This document shows positions 1 to 9,484 of a DNA stretch of 44,337 bases, in pieces (the first letter of the stretch is position 1; every line of letters starts with the position of its first letter). The translations under genes and the position numbers were made by a program. The stretch comes from Candidatus Rokuibacteriota bacterium (GTDB lineage: Bacteria; Methylomirabilota; Methylomirabilia; Rokubacteriales; CSP1-6), in NCBI GenBank assembly GCA_003221635.1, contig QHSR01000038.1:1-44337 (forward strand), given 5' to 3'. The notes under the pieces are model-generated. The model saw only the letters and a list, made by a program, of their open reading frames with translations, was not told the DNA's origin and did no database searches.

Positions 1-4
1 CGGC

Positions 5-385
5 GTGCTCGTCCAGCGCATGATCGCCGGCGGCCGCGAGATGATCCTCGGTGTCAAGACCGATCCCCTCTTCGGCCCGGCGATCGTTTGCGGGTTCGGC
101 GGGATCTTCGTCGAACAGCTCCGCGACGTCTCGCTCCGCGTGCCACCCGTCGGCCCCGCCGAGGCGGCGGCGATGATCGCCGAGCTGCGGGGTGCCGCGA
201 TCCTGTCGGGCGCGCGCGGCCGCGCGCCGGCCGACACCGGCGCGCTGGCGGAGGCGATCGTGCGGCTGGGGGCACTCGCGGAGACACACCGGCAGACGCT
301 CCGGGCGCTCGACATCAACCCGCTCCTGGTGCTCGACGACGGCCGCGGCGTGGTGGCCGTGGACTGGCTGATCGAGTTCGCGTGA
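5..385 (+). CDS. Acyl-CoA synthetase (ADP-forming) / ATP-grasp C-terminal fragment, 5' truncated by window edge
   Basis: Translation ...LVQRMIAGGREMILGVKTDPLFGPAIVCGFGGIFVEQLRDVSLRVPPV...ALDINPLLVLDDGRGVVAVD is typical of the ATP-grasp C-terminus of ADP-forming acetyl-CoA synthetase-like proteins. Confidence 0.85.
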   Translation: MLVQRMIAGGREMILGVKTDPLFGPAIVCGFGGIFVEQLRDVSLRVPPVGPAEAAAMIAELRGAAILSGARGRAPADTGALAEAIVRLGALAETHRQTLRALDINPLLVLDDGRGVVAVDWLIEFA

Positions 386-404
386 CAGCGAGGGAGGCAA
401 TGCG

Positions 405-1274
405 ATGGGCTACGAGATGATCGCCTACGAGAAGACGGGGCCGGTGGTCACCCTCACGCTGAACCGGCCCGACACCATCAACGCCATCAACCCCCAGATG
501 ACGGCGGAGCTCCACGGCGCCCTGGACGAGGCCGATGCCGACGGCGAAGTCCGCGCGATCATCCTGACTGGCGCAGGCCGCGGGTTCTCGGCCGGCTTCG
601 ACAGCGCGCGCCGCCCGGACGGCCGATCGTCGCTCGACGCCACCGGCGTCGAGGTCGCCGAGTACATCAAGCGCTGGTGGGCGCGGGACCGCGACTCGGT
701 GACCGAGCTCCTGCATCTCTGGCATCTCACCAAGCCGGTCATCGCCGCCGTCCACGGCTGGGTGATGGGCGGCGGGTTCTGGTACGCGCTCGCTTCGGAC
801 ATCACCATCGCGGCGGACAACAGCGTCTTCGCTCAGCCCGAGGTCCGTCACGTCTCGAACACGACGTTCCTGTTCGCCGCGCTCGCCGGCTGGAAGGCGG
901 CGCATCGCTACGCGTTGACCGGGGACCACTTCGACGCCGCCGAGGCCCTCCGCCTCGGCGTCATCAACGAGGTCGTGCCCCTGGCCGAGCTCCTGCCGCG
1001 CGCGCGGGCCCTGGCCGAACGGATCGCCCGCGTGCCGGAGCCCTCGGTGCGGCTCAACAAAGCGGTCACATGCTACGGCCTGCTCGCCATGGGGCTCGGG
1101 GCCGGCATGCTGATGAACGTGCCGTTCTCGAGCATGGCGCACGCCTCCTACAACGCCCAGCGCGCCGAGCTGATCGCGGCGATGCAGTCGGGCGGCCTGA
1201 AGGCATTCCTGGAGGCTCGCGACGGCGGCTTCCGCCCGGAGCCGTTTGGCCCCAAGTCGGCCCCGAAGTCGTGA
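405..1274 (+). CDS. Enoyl-CoA hydratase/isomerase family protein
   Basis: Crotonase-fold motifs: VTLTLNRPDTINAINPQM, IILTGAGRGFSAGFD, KPVIAAVHGWVMGGGFWYALASDITIAADNSVFAQPEV. Confidence 0.92.
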   Translation: MGYEMIAYEKTGPVVTLTLNRPDTINAINPQMTAELHGALDEADADGEVRAIILTGAGRGFSAGFDSARRPDGRSSLDATGVEVAEYIKRWWARDRDSVTELLHLWHLTKPVIAAVHGWVMGGGFWYALASDITIAADNSVFAQPEVRHVSNTTFLFAALAGWKAAHRYALTGDHFDAAEALRLGVINEVVPLAELLPRARALAERIARVPEPSVRLNKAVTCYGLLAMGLGAGMLMNVPFSSMAHASYNAQRAELIAAMQSGGLKAFLEARDGGFRPEPFGPKSAPKS

Positions 1275-1767
1275 TGTTGCTCGGCGTCTTCACCCTCGCG
1301 GACCTCCCGGAGCTGCGCGAGGCGCTGCCGCCGCCCGTCGTTCCCGGGGTTGCCGTGAAGCCATATCGACAATCGGCGCTCGCCGATGGCCTCGTCCGGT
1401 TCGCGGGCGAGGCCGTCGCCGTCGTCGTCGCCGGCGATCCGTACAGAGCCGCGGACGGCGCGGCGGCCGTCGGCGTGGAGTACGAGCGCTCGGGGAGGAA
1501 ATCGTTTACGACGCCAGCGGCCAGGTCCTCACCGGCACCCTGATGGACTACGCGCTCCCCCGCGCCGACGGCGTTCCGGCGATCGGAGTCGCGAGCTGCG
1601 ACTCGCCGTCGCCGCTCAACCCGCTCGGGCTCAAGGGCACCGGCGAAGGCTCGGCGGTGCCGGGCCCGGCCGCGATCGCCAACGCGGTGGCCGACGCGCT
1701 CGGCGCCGGAGATGATGAAATCACCGAGGTACCGATCCGCGCCCGGGCGCTCGCGCGGCGATCGTGA
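1274..1767 (+). pseudogene. Remnant of a xanthine dehydrogenase/CoxL-type molybdopterin-binding subunit; N- and C-terminal ends kept in different frames, middle missing
   Basis: Frame 2: LADLPELREALPPPVVPGVAVKPYRQSALADGLVRFAGEAVAVVVAGDPYRAADGAAAVGVEYE (a/b hammerhead start). Frame 1: GEEIVYDASGQVLTGTLMDYALPRADGVPAIGV...PLGLKGTGEGSAVPGPAAIANAVADALG (typical C-terminus). Junction near 1490-1505. Confidence 0.8.
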
Positions 1768-2641
1768 CGAAGCCCGTGTCCATCGGCGTCCACGTGCCGA
1801 GCGCCGCGGTCACAGCGCTGGGCTCCGGCGAGGACTACGCGGAGTTCTTCCGCCAGGTCGAGGCGCTCGGCCTCGACGCGGTGTGGACCGAGGACCGCAT
1901 CTTCCACGCGGCGAACATGCTCGACCCCTTGATGCTCCTGGCGTCGGCCGCGGCGTGCACGCGCCGCATCCGGCTCGGCACCGCGGTCCTCGTCCTGACC
2001 CTGCGCAACGCCGCCGTCCTCGCTCGCCAGGTGTCCACGCTCCACCACCTCTCGGGCGGGCGGCTGGCGCTCGGCGTCTCCCTCGGCGGTCGGCCGGAAG
2101 AGTACCTGGCCCTCGACGTGCCGATGAAGCGCCGCGTGGCGGTCTTCCGGGAGAGCGTGACGGTGCTGCGTCGATTGCTCGCCGGACAGCCGGTCGACCA
2201 CCAAGGTCCGTTCTTCCGCCTGGAGAACGCGACGGTCCGCCCGCCCGCACCGGTACCCCTGTACGTCGGCGGGCACGCCGAGGGAGCGCTGCGTCGCGCC
2301 GGGGAGCTGGCCGACGGCTGGATCATGGGACCGTTCGGCACCGTCCGGGATTTTCCCGGCGCATGGCGCATCGTGCGGGACGCCGCGCGCGCTGCCGGCC
2401 GTGACGCGGACCGGCTCGTCGCCGGCCGGCTCGTCTACGTCGCCGTCGACGAGGAGCGTGACCGGGCACGGGACGCGCTGCGAGCATTCCTCCACGGATA
2501 TTACGGCCCGCGCTTCGCGAGCTCATGCTGGGCGTGCCGACGCTGGACATCGCGCACCTCCGGCGGGTGGCCGAAGAGGTGGCGCCGGTGGTGCGAGGCG
2601 CCGCGCCTGGCGATGCCGACACGATGCTGAAGGCGCTCTGA
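1764..2641 (+). pseudogene. LLM class flavin-dependent oxidoreductase, apparent frameshift near the 3' end
   Basis: VSIGVHVPSAAVTALGSGEDYAEFFRQVEALGLDAVWTEDRIFHAANMLDPLMLLASAAACTRRIRLGTAVLVLTLRN...LSGGRLALGVSLGG. From about 2510-2525 a plausible tail ELMLGVPTLDIAHLRRVAEEVAPVVRGAAPGDADTMLKAL* continues in another frame to 2641. Confidence 0.82.
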
Positions 2642-2693
2642 GCGACGGCAAGCTCGAGGTGTGCGCCATCACGAGGAGTGGGAGAATAGCGGT

Positions 2694-3077
2694 ATGCGCT
2701 GGCGAGCGGTGTTTCTCGGCGCGGCCGTCATTCTGAGCGTGGGCTCGCTCCAGGCCGCGCTCGCCCAGGTGAAGTCGCCGCCAGGCGGGACGACGCCGGG
2801 GGGCGCCATCTTCGACCGACTACGGGACTCGACGACACGACCAGTGCCCCAGACGCCGCCACCGACCGTTCGCCCACCCGACATGCTGTGGGTGGCCGAT
2901 CGTTACGTTCAAGTCCCCGGCGCCGACACTCCGATGATGGTGCCCGGGCACTGGGAACGCCGGCTCTCCGACCACGAGGTGTTCGCGCCACCGCTCACCG
3001 GCCGAACCCCGCAGGGCGACATCATCAACTTCCCGGCCGGCACCCGACCGCCCGTCGAGGAACGGCAGGCGCCCTGA
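2694..3077 (+). CDS. Small secreted/exported proline-rich hypothetical protein
   Basis: MRWRAVFLGAAVILSVGSLQAALAQ signal peptide followed by MLWVADRYVQVPGADTPMMVPGHWERRLSDHEVFAPPLTG. Confidence 0.7.
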   Translation: MRWRAVFLGAAVILSVGSLQAALAQVKSPPGGTTPGGAIFDRLRDSTTRPVPQTPPPTVRPPDMLWVADRYVQVPGADTPMMVPGHWERRLSDHEVFAPPLTGRTPQGDIINFPAGTRPPVEERQAP

Positions 3078-3176
3078 CCGCGAGAGCGGCGCGGCGCCGG
3101 AGATCTATGATAGGGTCTCCTCCGTGGCTCGCCAGCCCTCGGGCTGGATCGCCCGTCGCCCGGGCAGGGGCTCCAT

Positions 3177-3407
3177 GTGTCGCGCGCTTCGGGACATCGT
3201 ACAGCGGTCATCGCCGACCTGGTTCACGGCTTGGAGACGTACTTCGTGGAGCACCGGGCGTGCGAAGGCCTGGCGGGCGACATCGTGGAGGCGACCATCG
3301 ACGGCGCGCGGTGGGGAGTGGCGTGCATGAGTTGCCCCGAGTGCGGTGTGCGCTGGGAGCGGCGACTGGCGGTTGACGCGGAGAGTTGCGGGGTGCGACA
3401 TGGGTAA
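3177..3407 (+). CDS. Small hypothetical protein with Cys-rich CMSCPECG motif
   Basis: VSRASGHRTAVIADLVHGLETYFVEHRACEGLAGDIVEATIDGARWGVACMSCPECGVRWERRL; TATGAT -10-like element at about 3105. Confidence 0.5.
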   Translation: MSRASGHRTAVIADLVHGLETYFVEHRACEGLAGDIVEATIDGARWGVACMSCPECGVRWERRLAVDAESCGVRHG

Positions 3408-4941
3408 GCTCTCGCGACGAGTCCTCCTCGTCTCCTTCGTCGTCGTGGCGGCGTGGTGCGGCGCGGTCGGGGCGCAGGGTCAGCCCGACGGACAGCTCAC
3501 GATCGCGTTCGACGCCTCCATCGCGCCGACCTTCCTCGATCCAGCCGAGACGCCGGGGATCGGCACGCCGTTCGTGTTCCTCTACGCCATGCACGACGCG
3601 CTGATGAAGCCCCTCCCCGGAAACGACATGGCGCCGTGTCTGGCGGAGTCGTGGAAGGAGAGCCCCGACGGGCTCGCGTACGAATTCAAGCTGCGCCAGG
3701 GCCTCAAGTTTCACAACGGCGATCCCTTCACGGCCGACGACGTGAAGTTCAGCTTCAACCGCTACAAGGGCGCCGCCGCCAAGCTGCTGCACGACCGGGT
3801 GAAGTCGGTCGACGTCCTCGATCCGCTGCGGGTGCGGTTCGTGCTGGACAGGCCGTGGCCGGACTTCCTGCTGTTCTACGCCACCCCGGCGACCGGCGCG
3901 GCGTGGATCGTGCCGAAGAAGTACATCGAGAAGGTCGGCGAGGAGGGCTTCCGGCGGCAGCCCGTGGGGCTCGGGCCCTATCGATTCGTCCGCCAGAGCC
4001 CCGGCGTCGAGCTCGTGCTCGAGGCCAACGAGCAGTACTGGCGCAAGAAGCCGTCGATCAAGACGGTCGTGATCAAGGGCGTTCCGGACCGCACGACGCG
4101 CCTGGCGATGCTGAAGACGGGCGAGGCGGACATCGGCTATCTGATGGTCGGCGTCGAGGCGGCCACTATCAAGGCGGACCCCAAGCTGCGCCTGGTCAAG
4201 GTGATTCCGCCGGCGGTCTGGTGGCTCGACTTCCCCGAACAGTGGAATCCCAAGTCACCGTGGTACGACCGCCGGGTCCGACTGGCGGCGACCATGGCGG
4301 TCGACAAACAGGCCCTCAACGAGGCCGAGCGCCTGGGCTTCTCGCGCCTGACGGGATCGATCGTCCCCAGCGCCATGGAGTTCGCCCTGCGCGTCGAGCC
4401 GTATCCCTACGACCCCACGCATGCCAAGCGCCTCCTCGCCGAGGCCGGGTATCCAAACGGCTTCGACGCCGGCGAGATCACACCGCTTCCGCCGTTCATC
4501 ACCATGGGCGAGGGCGTCGCGAACTATCTGGCCGCCGTCGGCATTCGCACCCGCGTGCGCGGCATGGAGCGAGCGACCTTCCTGGAGGCGTGGCGGACCA
4601 GGAACCGGCAGGGCGTGTTCGTGACGGTCACGGCGGCGCCGGGCAACGCGGCCTCACGAATCGAGAACTTCGTCATCAGCACCGCGCCCTATGCGACCGG
4701 CGGATATCCCGACATCGACGACCTGTTCCGGCAGCAGGCGCCGGAGCGCGACCGTAAGAAGCGTGAGGCGCTCCTGCACCAGATCCAGCGGCTCATGTAC
4801 GAGCGCGTCATGTACGGGGGGATCTTCGAGCCGGCCACGCTGCACGGGGTCGGCCCGCGCGTCGAGGAGCCCGGGGTCGGCTTGACCACGCAGCTCTACT
4901 TCACGTCCCCCTGGGAGGACATGCGCTTGAAGAAGCAGTAG
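3400..4941 (+). CDS. ABC transporter substrate-binding protein, family 5 (peptide/nickel SBP_bac_5)
   Basis: Signal peptide MGKLSRRVLLVSFVVVAAWCGAVGAQG; FVFLYAMHDALMKPLPGNDMAPCLAESWKESPDGLAYEFKLRQGLKFHNGDPFTADDVKFSFNRYK. Confidence 0.95.
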   Translation: MGKLSRRVLLVSFVVVAAWCGAVGAQGQPDGQLTIAFDASIAPTFLDPAETPGIGTPFVFLYAMHDALMKPLPGNDMAPCLAESWKESPDGLAYEFKLRQGLKFHNGDPFTADDVKFSFNRYKGAAAKLLHDRVKSVDVLDPLRVRFVLDRPWPDFLLFYATPATGAAWIVPKKYIEKVGEEGFRRQPVGLGPYRFVRQSPGVELVLEANEQYWRKKPSIKTVVIKGVPDRTTRLAMLKTGEADIGYLMVGVEAATIKADPKLRLVKVIPPAVWWLDFPEQWNPKSPWYDRRVRLAATMAVDKQALNEAERLGFSRLTGSIVPSAMEFALRVEPYPYDPTHAKRLLAEAGYPNGFDAGEITPLPPFITMGEGVANYLAAVGIRTRVRGMERATFLEAWRTRNRQGVFVTVTAAPGNAASRIENFVISTAPYATGGYPDIDDLFRQQAPERDRKKREALLHQIQRLMYERVMYGGIFEPATLHGVGPRVEEPGVGLTTQLYFTSPWEDMRLKKQ

Positions 4942-4967
4942 AGGCCCGAAACTCTCGGAGGTGCGTG

Positions 4968-5372
4968 ATGGCCATCATGCTCGACCACGTCATTGTTCCC
5001 TCGCACCATCGGCGCGAGTCGGCCAAGGTCCTGGCGGATCTTCTGGGCGTGCCCTGGCAAGAGCCGCGAGGCGAGTTCGCGCCGGTCTACGTCAACGACT
5101 CGCTGACCGTGGACTTTGCCGACCGCGAGCAGTTCGAACGCCATCATCTTTGCTTCCGCGTCAGTGACGCCGACTTCGACGCGATCTTCGCCCGCATCCA
5201 GGCGGCCGGGCTCACGTACCGGAGCCGTCCGCGTGGCGAGAACGACAAGCAGATCAACACGCGCCTCGGCGGCAAGAACGTCTACTGGGAGGACGGCGAC
5301 GGCCACCTCTGGGAGATCCTCACGGTCAGCTACGCCAGAGCCGACTCCCCGCCGCTCGCCGCCGCCCGCTAG
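4968..5372 (+). CDS. VOC family protein (glyoxalase/bleomycin resistance-like)
   Basis: MAIMLDHVIVPSHHRRESAKVLADLLGVPW...HHLCFRVSDADFDAIFARIQAAGLTYRSRP...VYWEDGDGHLWEILTVSY. Confidence 0.9.
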   Translation: MAIMLDHVIVPSHHRRESAKVLADLLGVPWQEPRGEFAPVYVNDSLTVDFADREQFERHHLCFRVSDADFDAIFARIQAAGLTYRSRPRGENDKQINTRLGGKNVYWEDGDGHLWEILTVSYARADSPPLAAAR

Positions 5373-5480
5373 GCTCCCGCTCTCATAACCTTGAGGCTCC
5401 GCCGCCTCGCTCGGCCCGCCGCCACGTCCGAGCTCCTCACCTCTGCTAGAATTCGCGCAGCCGTCGACGAGGAGAACGCC

Positions 5481-6710
5481 GTGCCCAGATTCAACGAGTC
5501 CTATCTGAACCTGAACCAGAACTATCTCTTCGCGGAGATCAGGCGCCGGACGAAAGTGTTCGTCGACGCGCATCCCGATGTCCACGTGATCGACCTCGGG
5601 GTCGGTGACGTCACCCAGCCGCTCCCCCCGGCCGTGATTCGCGCCATGCACGAGGCCGCCGACGACATGGCGCGCCGCGAGACCTTCAAGGGCTACGGCC
5701 CGTATGTCGGCTACGAGTTCCTGCGCGCCGAGATCGCCGCGCACGACTTCGGCTCGCGGGGCGTCACGATCGCCCTCGACGAGGTCTTCGTGAGCGACGG
5801 CGGCAAGAGCGACAGCGCGAACCTCCAGGAGATCTTCGCCGCGGACAGCGTGGTCGCCCTGATGGATCCGGTCTACCCCGTGTACGCCGACAGCAACGTG
5901 GTCGCCGGGCGCGCCGGGCGCGCCGACGCGAGCGGCCGCTACGCGGGCATCGTGTATCTCGCCTGTACCGCGGACAACGACTTCCAGCCGGCGCTGCCCC
6001 ACCGGCACGTCGACCTGATCTACCTGTGCTTCCCGAACAACCCGACCGGCGCGGTGGTCACGCGCGAGGCGCTCACCCGCTGGGTCGAGTACGCCCGCGC
6101 CGAAGACGCCGTCATTCTGTACGACGCGGCATACGAGGCCTACATCGTCGACACGCAAGTCCCTCACTCGATCTACGAGATCGCCGGCGCGCGCGAAGTG
6201 GCGATCGAGTGCCGGAGCTTCTCCAAGAACGCCGGCTTCACGGGCATGCGACTGGCCTACACGGTCGTGCCGAAGGAGCTGCGCGGACGCGGCGCCGATG
6301 GCCAGTCGACGAGCCTCAACGCGCTCTGGGCGCGTCGCACGGCGATCAAGTCCAACGGACCGCCGTACGTCATCCAGAGGGCCGCCGCCGCCGTGTACAC
6401 GTCCGAGGGTCAGAAGCAGGTACGGGTGCTGATCGACTTCTATATGGAGAACGCGCGGATCATCGGCGGGGGACTCGCGGCCGCGGGGCTCACCGTCTAC
6501 GGCGGCCGCAACGCGCCGTACATCTGGGTCCGCACGCCGCCCTCCGTCTCATCGTGGGATTTCTTCGACAGGGTCCTGGGGGAAGCGCACGTGGTCGGCG
6601 CGCCGGGCGCCGGCTTCGGCCCCAGCGGCGAGGGTTATTTCCGCCTCACCGCGTTCGGTTCCCGCCCGCAGACCGAAGAGGCCGTCGAGCGGATCAAGGC
6701 GCGACTGTGA
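5481..6710 (+). CDS. dapL: LL-diaminopimelate aminotransferase
   Basis: NLNQNYLFAEIRRRTKVFVDAHPDVHVIDLGVGDVTQPLPPAVIRAMHEAADDM...GYGPYVGYEFLRAEIA...FVSDGGKSDSANLQEIF...LCFPNNPTGAVVTREAL...SFSKNAGFTGMRL; GTG start. Confidence 0.93.
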   Translation: MPRFNESYLNLNQNYLFAEIRRRTKVFVDAHPDVHVIDLGVGDVTQPLPPAVIRAMHEAADDMARRETFKGYGPYVGYEFLRAEIAAHDFGSRGVTIALDEVFVSDGGKSDSANLQEIFAADSVVALMDPVYPVYADSNVVAGRAGRADASGRYAGIVYLACTADNDFQPALPHRHVDLIYLCFPNNPTGAVVTREALTRWVEYARAEDAVILYDAAYEAYIVDTQVPHSIYEIAGAREVAIECRSFSKNAGFTGMRLAYTVVPKELRGRGADGQSTSLNALWARRTAIKSNGPPYVIQRAAAAVYTSEGQKQVRVLIDFYMENARIIGGGLAAAGLTVYGGRNAPYIWVRTPPSVSSWDFFDRVLGEAHVVGAPGAGFGPSGEGYFRLTAFGSRPQTEEAVERIKARL

Positions 6711-7443
6711 GGGGCCCCCGCCCGGCCTGGGCGGCGCGGCGCGCCTGCGCGTTGGCCAGCGTCTGGGCAAGCTGGGCCGCGGTCGCCGGCGCCATCCGGT
6801 GCTTCTTGCCGAGCTCGAGCACGACCTGGAAGAGCTGCGAGTAGCGGACGATCGTCGTCCGCGCGCGGTTGACCTCCATGCGGCACAGGGGATGGGTGAA
6901 GACGATGATGGACTCCACCCAGCGCAGGGCCGAGGGGGCCAGGTCGGGATGCCGGTCGCTCAAGAAGTACCGCACCGCGCACGCGCCCGAGTTGACCTGC
7001 CGGCTGACGCTCTTCCGCACATATCCGTCGACGGACCAATCGTCGCCCCAGCATCGGATGTTCCCCGCGAACCGCTTCGTCTCGATGACCACCACCCCGC
7101 ATGGACCGATCAGCACGTGGTCGATGTTGCCGTGCGCCAGGCCCAGGGTGACGTCATTGACGAGCCAGTAGTCGTCGGGCAGGCCGCGGAGCAGATCGAC
7201 GACGAGTCGCTCGCCGAGGCGGCCCTTGCGCACATTGCGCAAGCGGCGCGCGACGGGCCCGCCGAGCCGGAGGGCCGTCAGCACGGCGACACACCCGGCT
7301 GCGAGATACAGCGGCCGCCCCCCGGGAATCTCGACGGCAACGATGATCCCGGCGCTGGCGAGAGCGAGGAGGCCGGCGAGCGCCATCCACAGCCGCTGCT
7401 CGCGGCCCTCCAGATAGCGCCCCCCGACCCGCACGAGCCGCAT
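6694..7443 (-). CDS. NERD (nuclease-related) domain membrane protein
   Basis: Two N-terminal hydrophobic segments, then RKGRLGERLVVDLLRGLPDDYWLVNDVTLGLAHGNIDHVLIGPCGVVVIETKRFAGNIRCWGDDW; 17-bp convergent overlap with dapL. Confidence 0.85.
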   Translation of the reverse strand: MRLVRVGGRYLEGREQRLWMALAGLLALASAGIIVAVEIPGGRPLYLAAGCVAVLTALRLGGPVARRLRNVRKGRLGERLVVDLLRGLPDDYWLVNDVTLGLAHGNIDHVLIGPCGVVVIETKRFAGNIRCWGDDWSVDGYVRKSVSRQVNSGACAVRYFLSDRHPDLAPSALRWVESIIVFTHPLCRMEVNRARTTIVRYSQLFQVVLELGKKHRMAPATAAQLAQTLANAQARRAAQAGRGPLTVAP

Positions 7444-7522
7444 GTCAGCCCAGGCGCGTGACGATGGGTGGCCGGGCACTCATCGCCATCGCCCGCTTGG
7501 CGTAGTTGATGACCGACACCGC

Positions 7523-9484
7523 TCAGCCCCGGCCGAGGGCGCCGAGCTGCGTCGCGGCCCGGTCGAGCTCGATCCGCGCCAGTCCCGGCCGGGCGATGGG
7601 CCCGCCGACGACGAGGATCGTCGCGTGTCCCGACACGGATTCCACGATTCGCGAGATCAGACGGTGCGTCCCCAGTCGCAGGATCACCGACCCCACCCGG
7701 CCGATCTCCGCCCCCTCGAGCGCGCCGAAGAGATCACGCGCAAACTGAGCCAGGGGCAGGGGCTCGAGAGAGCCCGGCAGGAAGAGACAGACGCGGAACG
7801 AGCCCCCGGCGTCACGCATTATGGTCGGCGCCACCGGACCGAACGCGGTCAGCGAGCCCGCCAGGTCCCGCACCGACGACGGCACGACCGTCGCGCGCAG
7901 CGCCGTCTCCTCGCCCGGGCCGCTCGGGGCGTGCTCCCCGTTCCGGACGGCCCCAGGAGGCTCGCCGGCGGCGCTTCGCGAGAGCCGCTCGAGCCACGCC
8001 AGCGACGCGCGAGAGCCGACGGCGGTCACCAGCACCGCGCCGCTGTCCGGCGCCCCAAACGGAGTCAGCACGATCGTCGCCTCGGCCCCCGTGAGCGTGG
8101 CTTGCGTGACGGGTTCGGACAGGCGCGCATCGGCCAGGAACGGCACGACGCGAACGGCCGTTCCCACGACGGCGTCTTCGGAGAGCGCGGGCGCGACGAC
8201 GGTGACGAGCGGCGTCCCGGCGCCGTCGCGCTCGCCGATCTCGAGCCCGTTCATCAGCGGTGCCAGGAGCGTGGCGATGCGTCGCGCCTCGGCGGTCCGG
8301 CCGTGATCCGACGGCACCGACGCCGTCTCCGTCCCCCGCCCGGATGCCGGAAGCTCCGGCGGGGGCGGAGCCTCGGCCTCTTCGAACTCCACCACCTCCG
8401 GCTCTTCGAGCTCCAGCACGTCGAGCTCTGGCGCTTCGAGGTCTGCCGTTTCGAGGTCCGGCGCTTCGTCAGCACCTCCGTCGACGGTCTCCGACGGCGG
8501 TGGCGGTACGTGAGGCTGGAAGGGTGGCGGAAACGCTACGATGCCGTGAACGTCGGCGGCCGGCGTGCAGAGCGCGAGCAGCTCCGGCGGGATCTGCGGC
8601 ACCACCTCGTCGAGCGGGAGCAATAGCGATCCGTGGGGCAGGCGGCTCGCGATCTCGTCGTGCGTCAGCTTGAGCTCGTCGCGCGGAAATTGATCGGCGA
8701 CCACCTCCCATTTCACTGGGGCCAGGCCCTCGCCGAGGTGCGGCAGGAGGAGACGCCGCGGAACGAGGAGCGAGACCCCGGGCCGGAGCGTGTCGCTCAA
8801 CCCCTCCCGACCACGGACGAACATCTCGACGGGCAGCTGATCCGCGATCCGGTTGAACGGAACGCGGACCATCGGCTCCGTCCACTCCAGCGCGCGCTGC
8901 CGAGCGGGCGCGCGCCGCGGGGGCTCGACGGGCGCCGAGGGCACGGCAGGGCGCAGCGCCGAGGGTCCGTCGCGTGGCACGACCGGCGGCGCGGCGCTCC
9001 CAGGGCTCTCTGTACGGCGCTGAGGCGTTGCGGCGCGCGCCTCCGGGTGAGGCGACGAACGAGGCGCCAAGAGCAGAGGACGAAGCCGCGTCAACACAAG
9101 GGGCGCAGCGGTCAGCTGGAGCATCGTCACCGCGGGCGAACCCCAGAGCGAAAAGGCGACCGCCGCACCATAGTCGACGAGGTCCGGAATCACGAAGAGG
9201 GCACCGGTCGCCACGACGAGCAGCGCGTGGACCCCGCACATGGCGCCCGCCGCGCTCATCAGCCGCCCCAGCGCGAGAGGACGCACGCTGACGAGCCCGA
9301 CGAGCACGTAGAACACCGGGGGGATCACCAGCGCCGGGATCACCAGCCCCGGCGAGGCGAGCAGCGGAGTGGCCCTGAGGCCGCGCGCGTGAAGCGCCAG
9401 CACCGCGCAGGCGTAGAGCTCGAGTCCGAGCGCGAGCTCGAGGCCCCACACCAGCTTCACCCTCGAGGCTCGAGGGAAAGGCAT
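7523..9484 (-). CDS. Multi-pass membrane protein with tandem short motifs, acidic linker and Roadblock/LC7-like C-terminal region
   Basis: MPFPRASRVKLVWGLELALGLEL... hydrophobic N-terminus; FNRIADQLPVEMF/WEVVADQFPRDEL/HDEIASRLPHGSL/LDEVVPQIPPELL repeats; C-terminal regions resembling Roadblock folds. ATG overlaps upstream stop (ATGA). Confidence 0.7.
   Translation of the reverse strand: MPFPRASRVKLVWGLELALGLELYACAVLALHARGLRATPLLASPGLVIPALVIPPVFYVLVGLVSVRPLALGRLMSAAGAMCGVHALLVVATGALFVIPDLVDYGAAVAFSLWGSPAVTMLQLTAAPLVLTRLRPLLLAPRSSPHPEARAATPQRRTESPGSAAPPVVPRDGPSALRPAVPSAPVEPPRRAPARQRALEWTEPMVRVPFNRIADQLPVEMFVRGREGLSDTLRPGVSLLVPRRLLLPHLGEGLAPVKWEVVADQFPRDELKLTHDEIASRLPHGSLLLPLDEVVPQIPPELLALCTPAADVHGIVAFPPPFQPHVPPPPSETVDGGADEAPDLETADLEAPELDVLELEEPEVVEFEEAEAPPPPELPASGRGTETASVPSDHGRTAEARRIATLLAPLMNGLEIGERDGAGTPLVTVVAPALSEDAVVGTAVRVVPFLADARLSEPVTQATLTGAEATIVLTPFGAPDSGAVLVTAVGSRASLAWLERLSRSAAGEPPGAVRNGEHAPSGPGEETALRATVVPSSVRDLAGSLTAFGPVAPTIMRDAGGSFRVCLFLPGSLEPLPLAQFARDLFGALEGAEIGRVGSVILRLGTHRLISRIVESVSGHATILVVGGPIARPGLARIELDRAATQLGALGRG

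Noticed and set aside
3099-3120. GGAGATCTATGATAGGGTCTCC as a hairpin terminator
   Set aside because: Only 5-bp arms and no U-run; more likely a TATGAT promoter -10 for the small gene at 3177.
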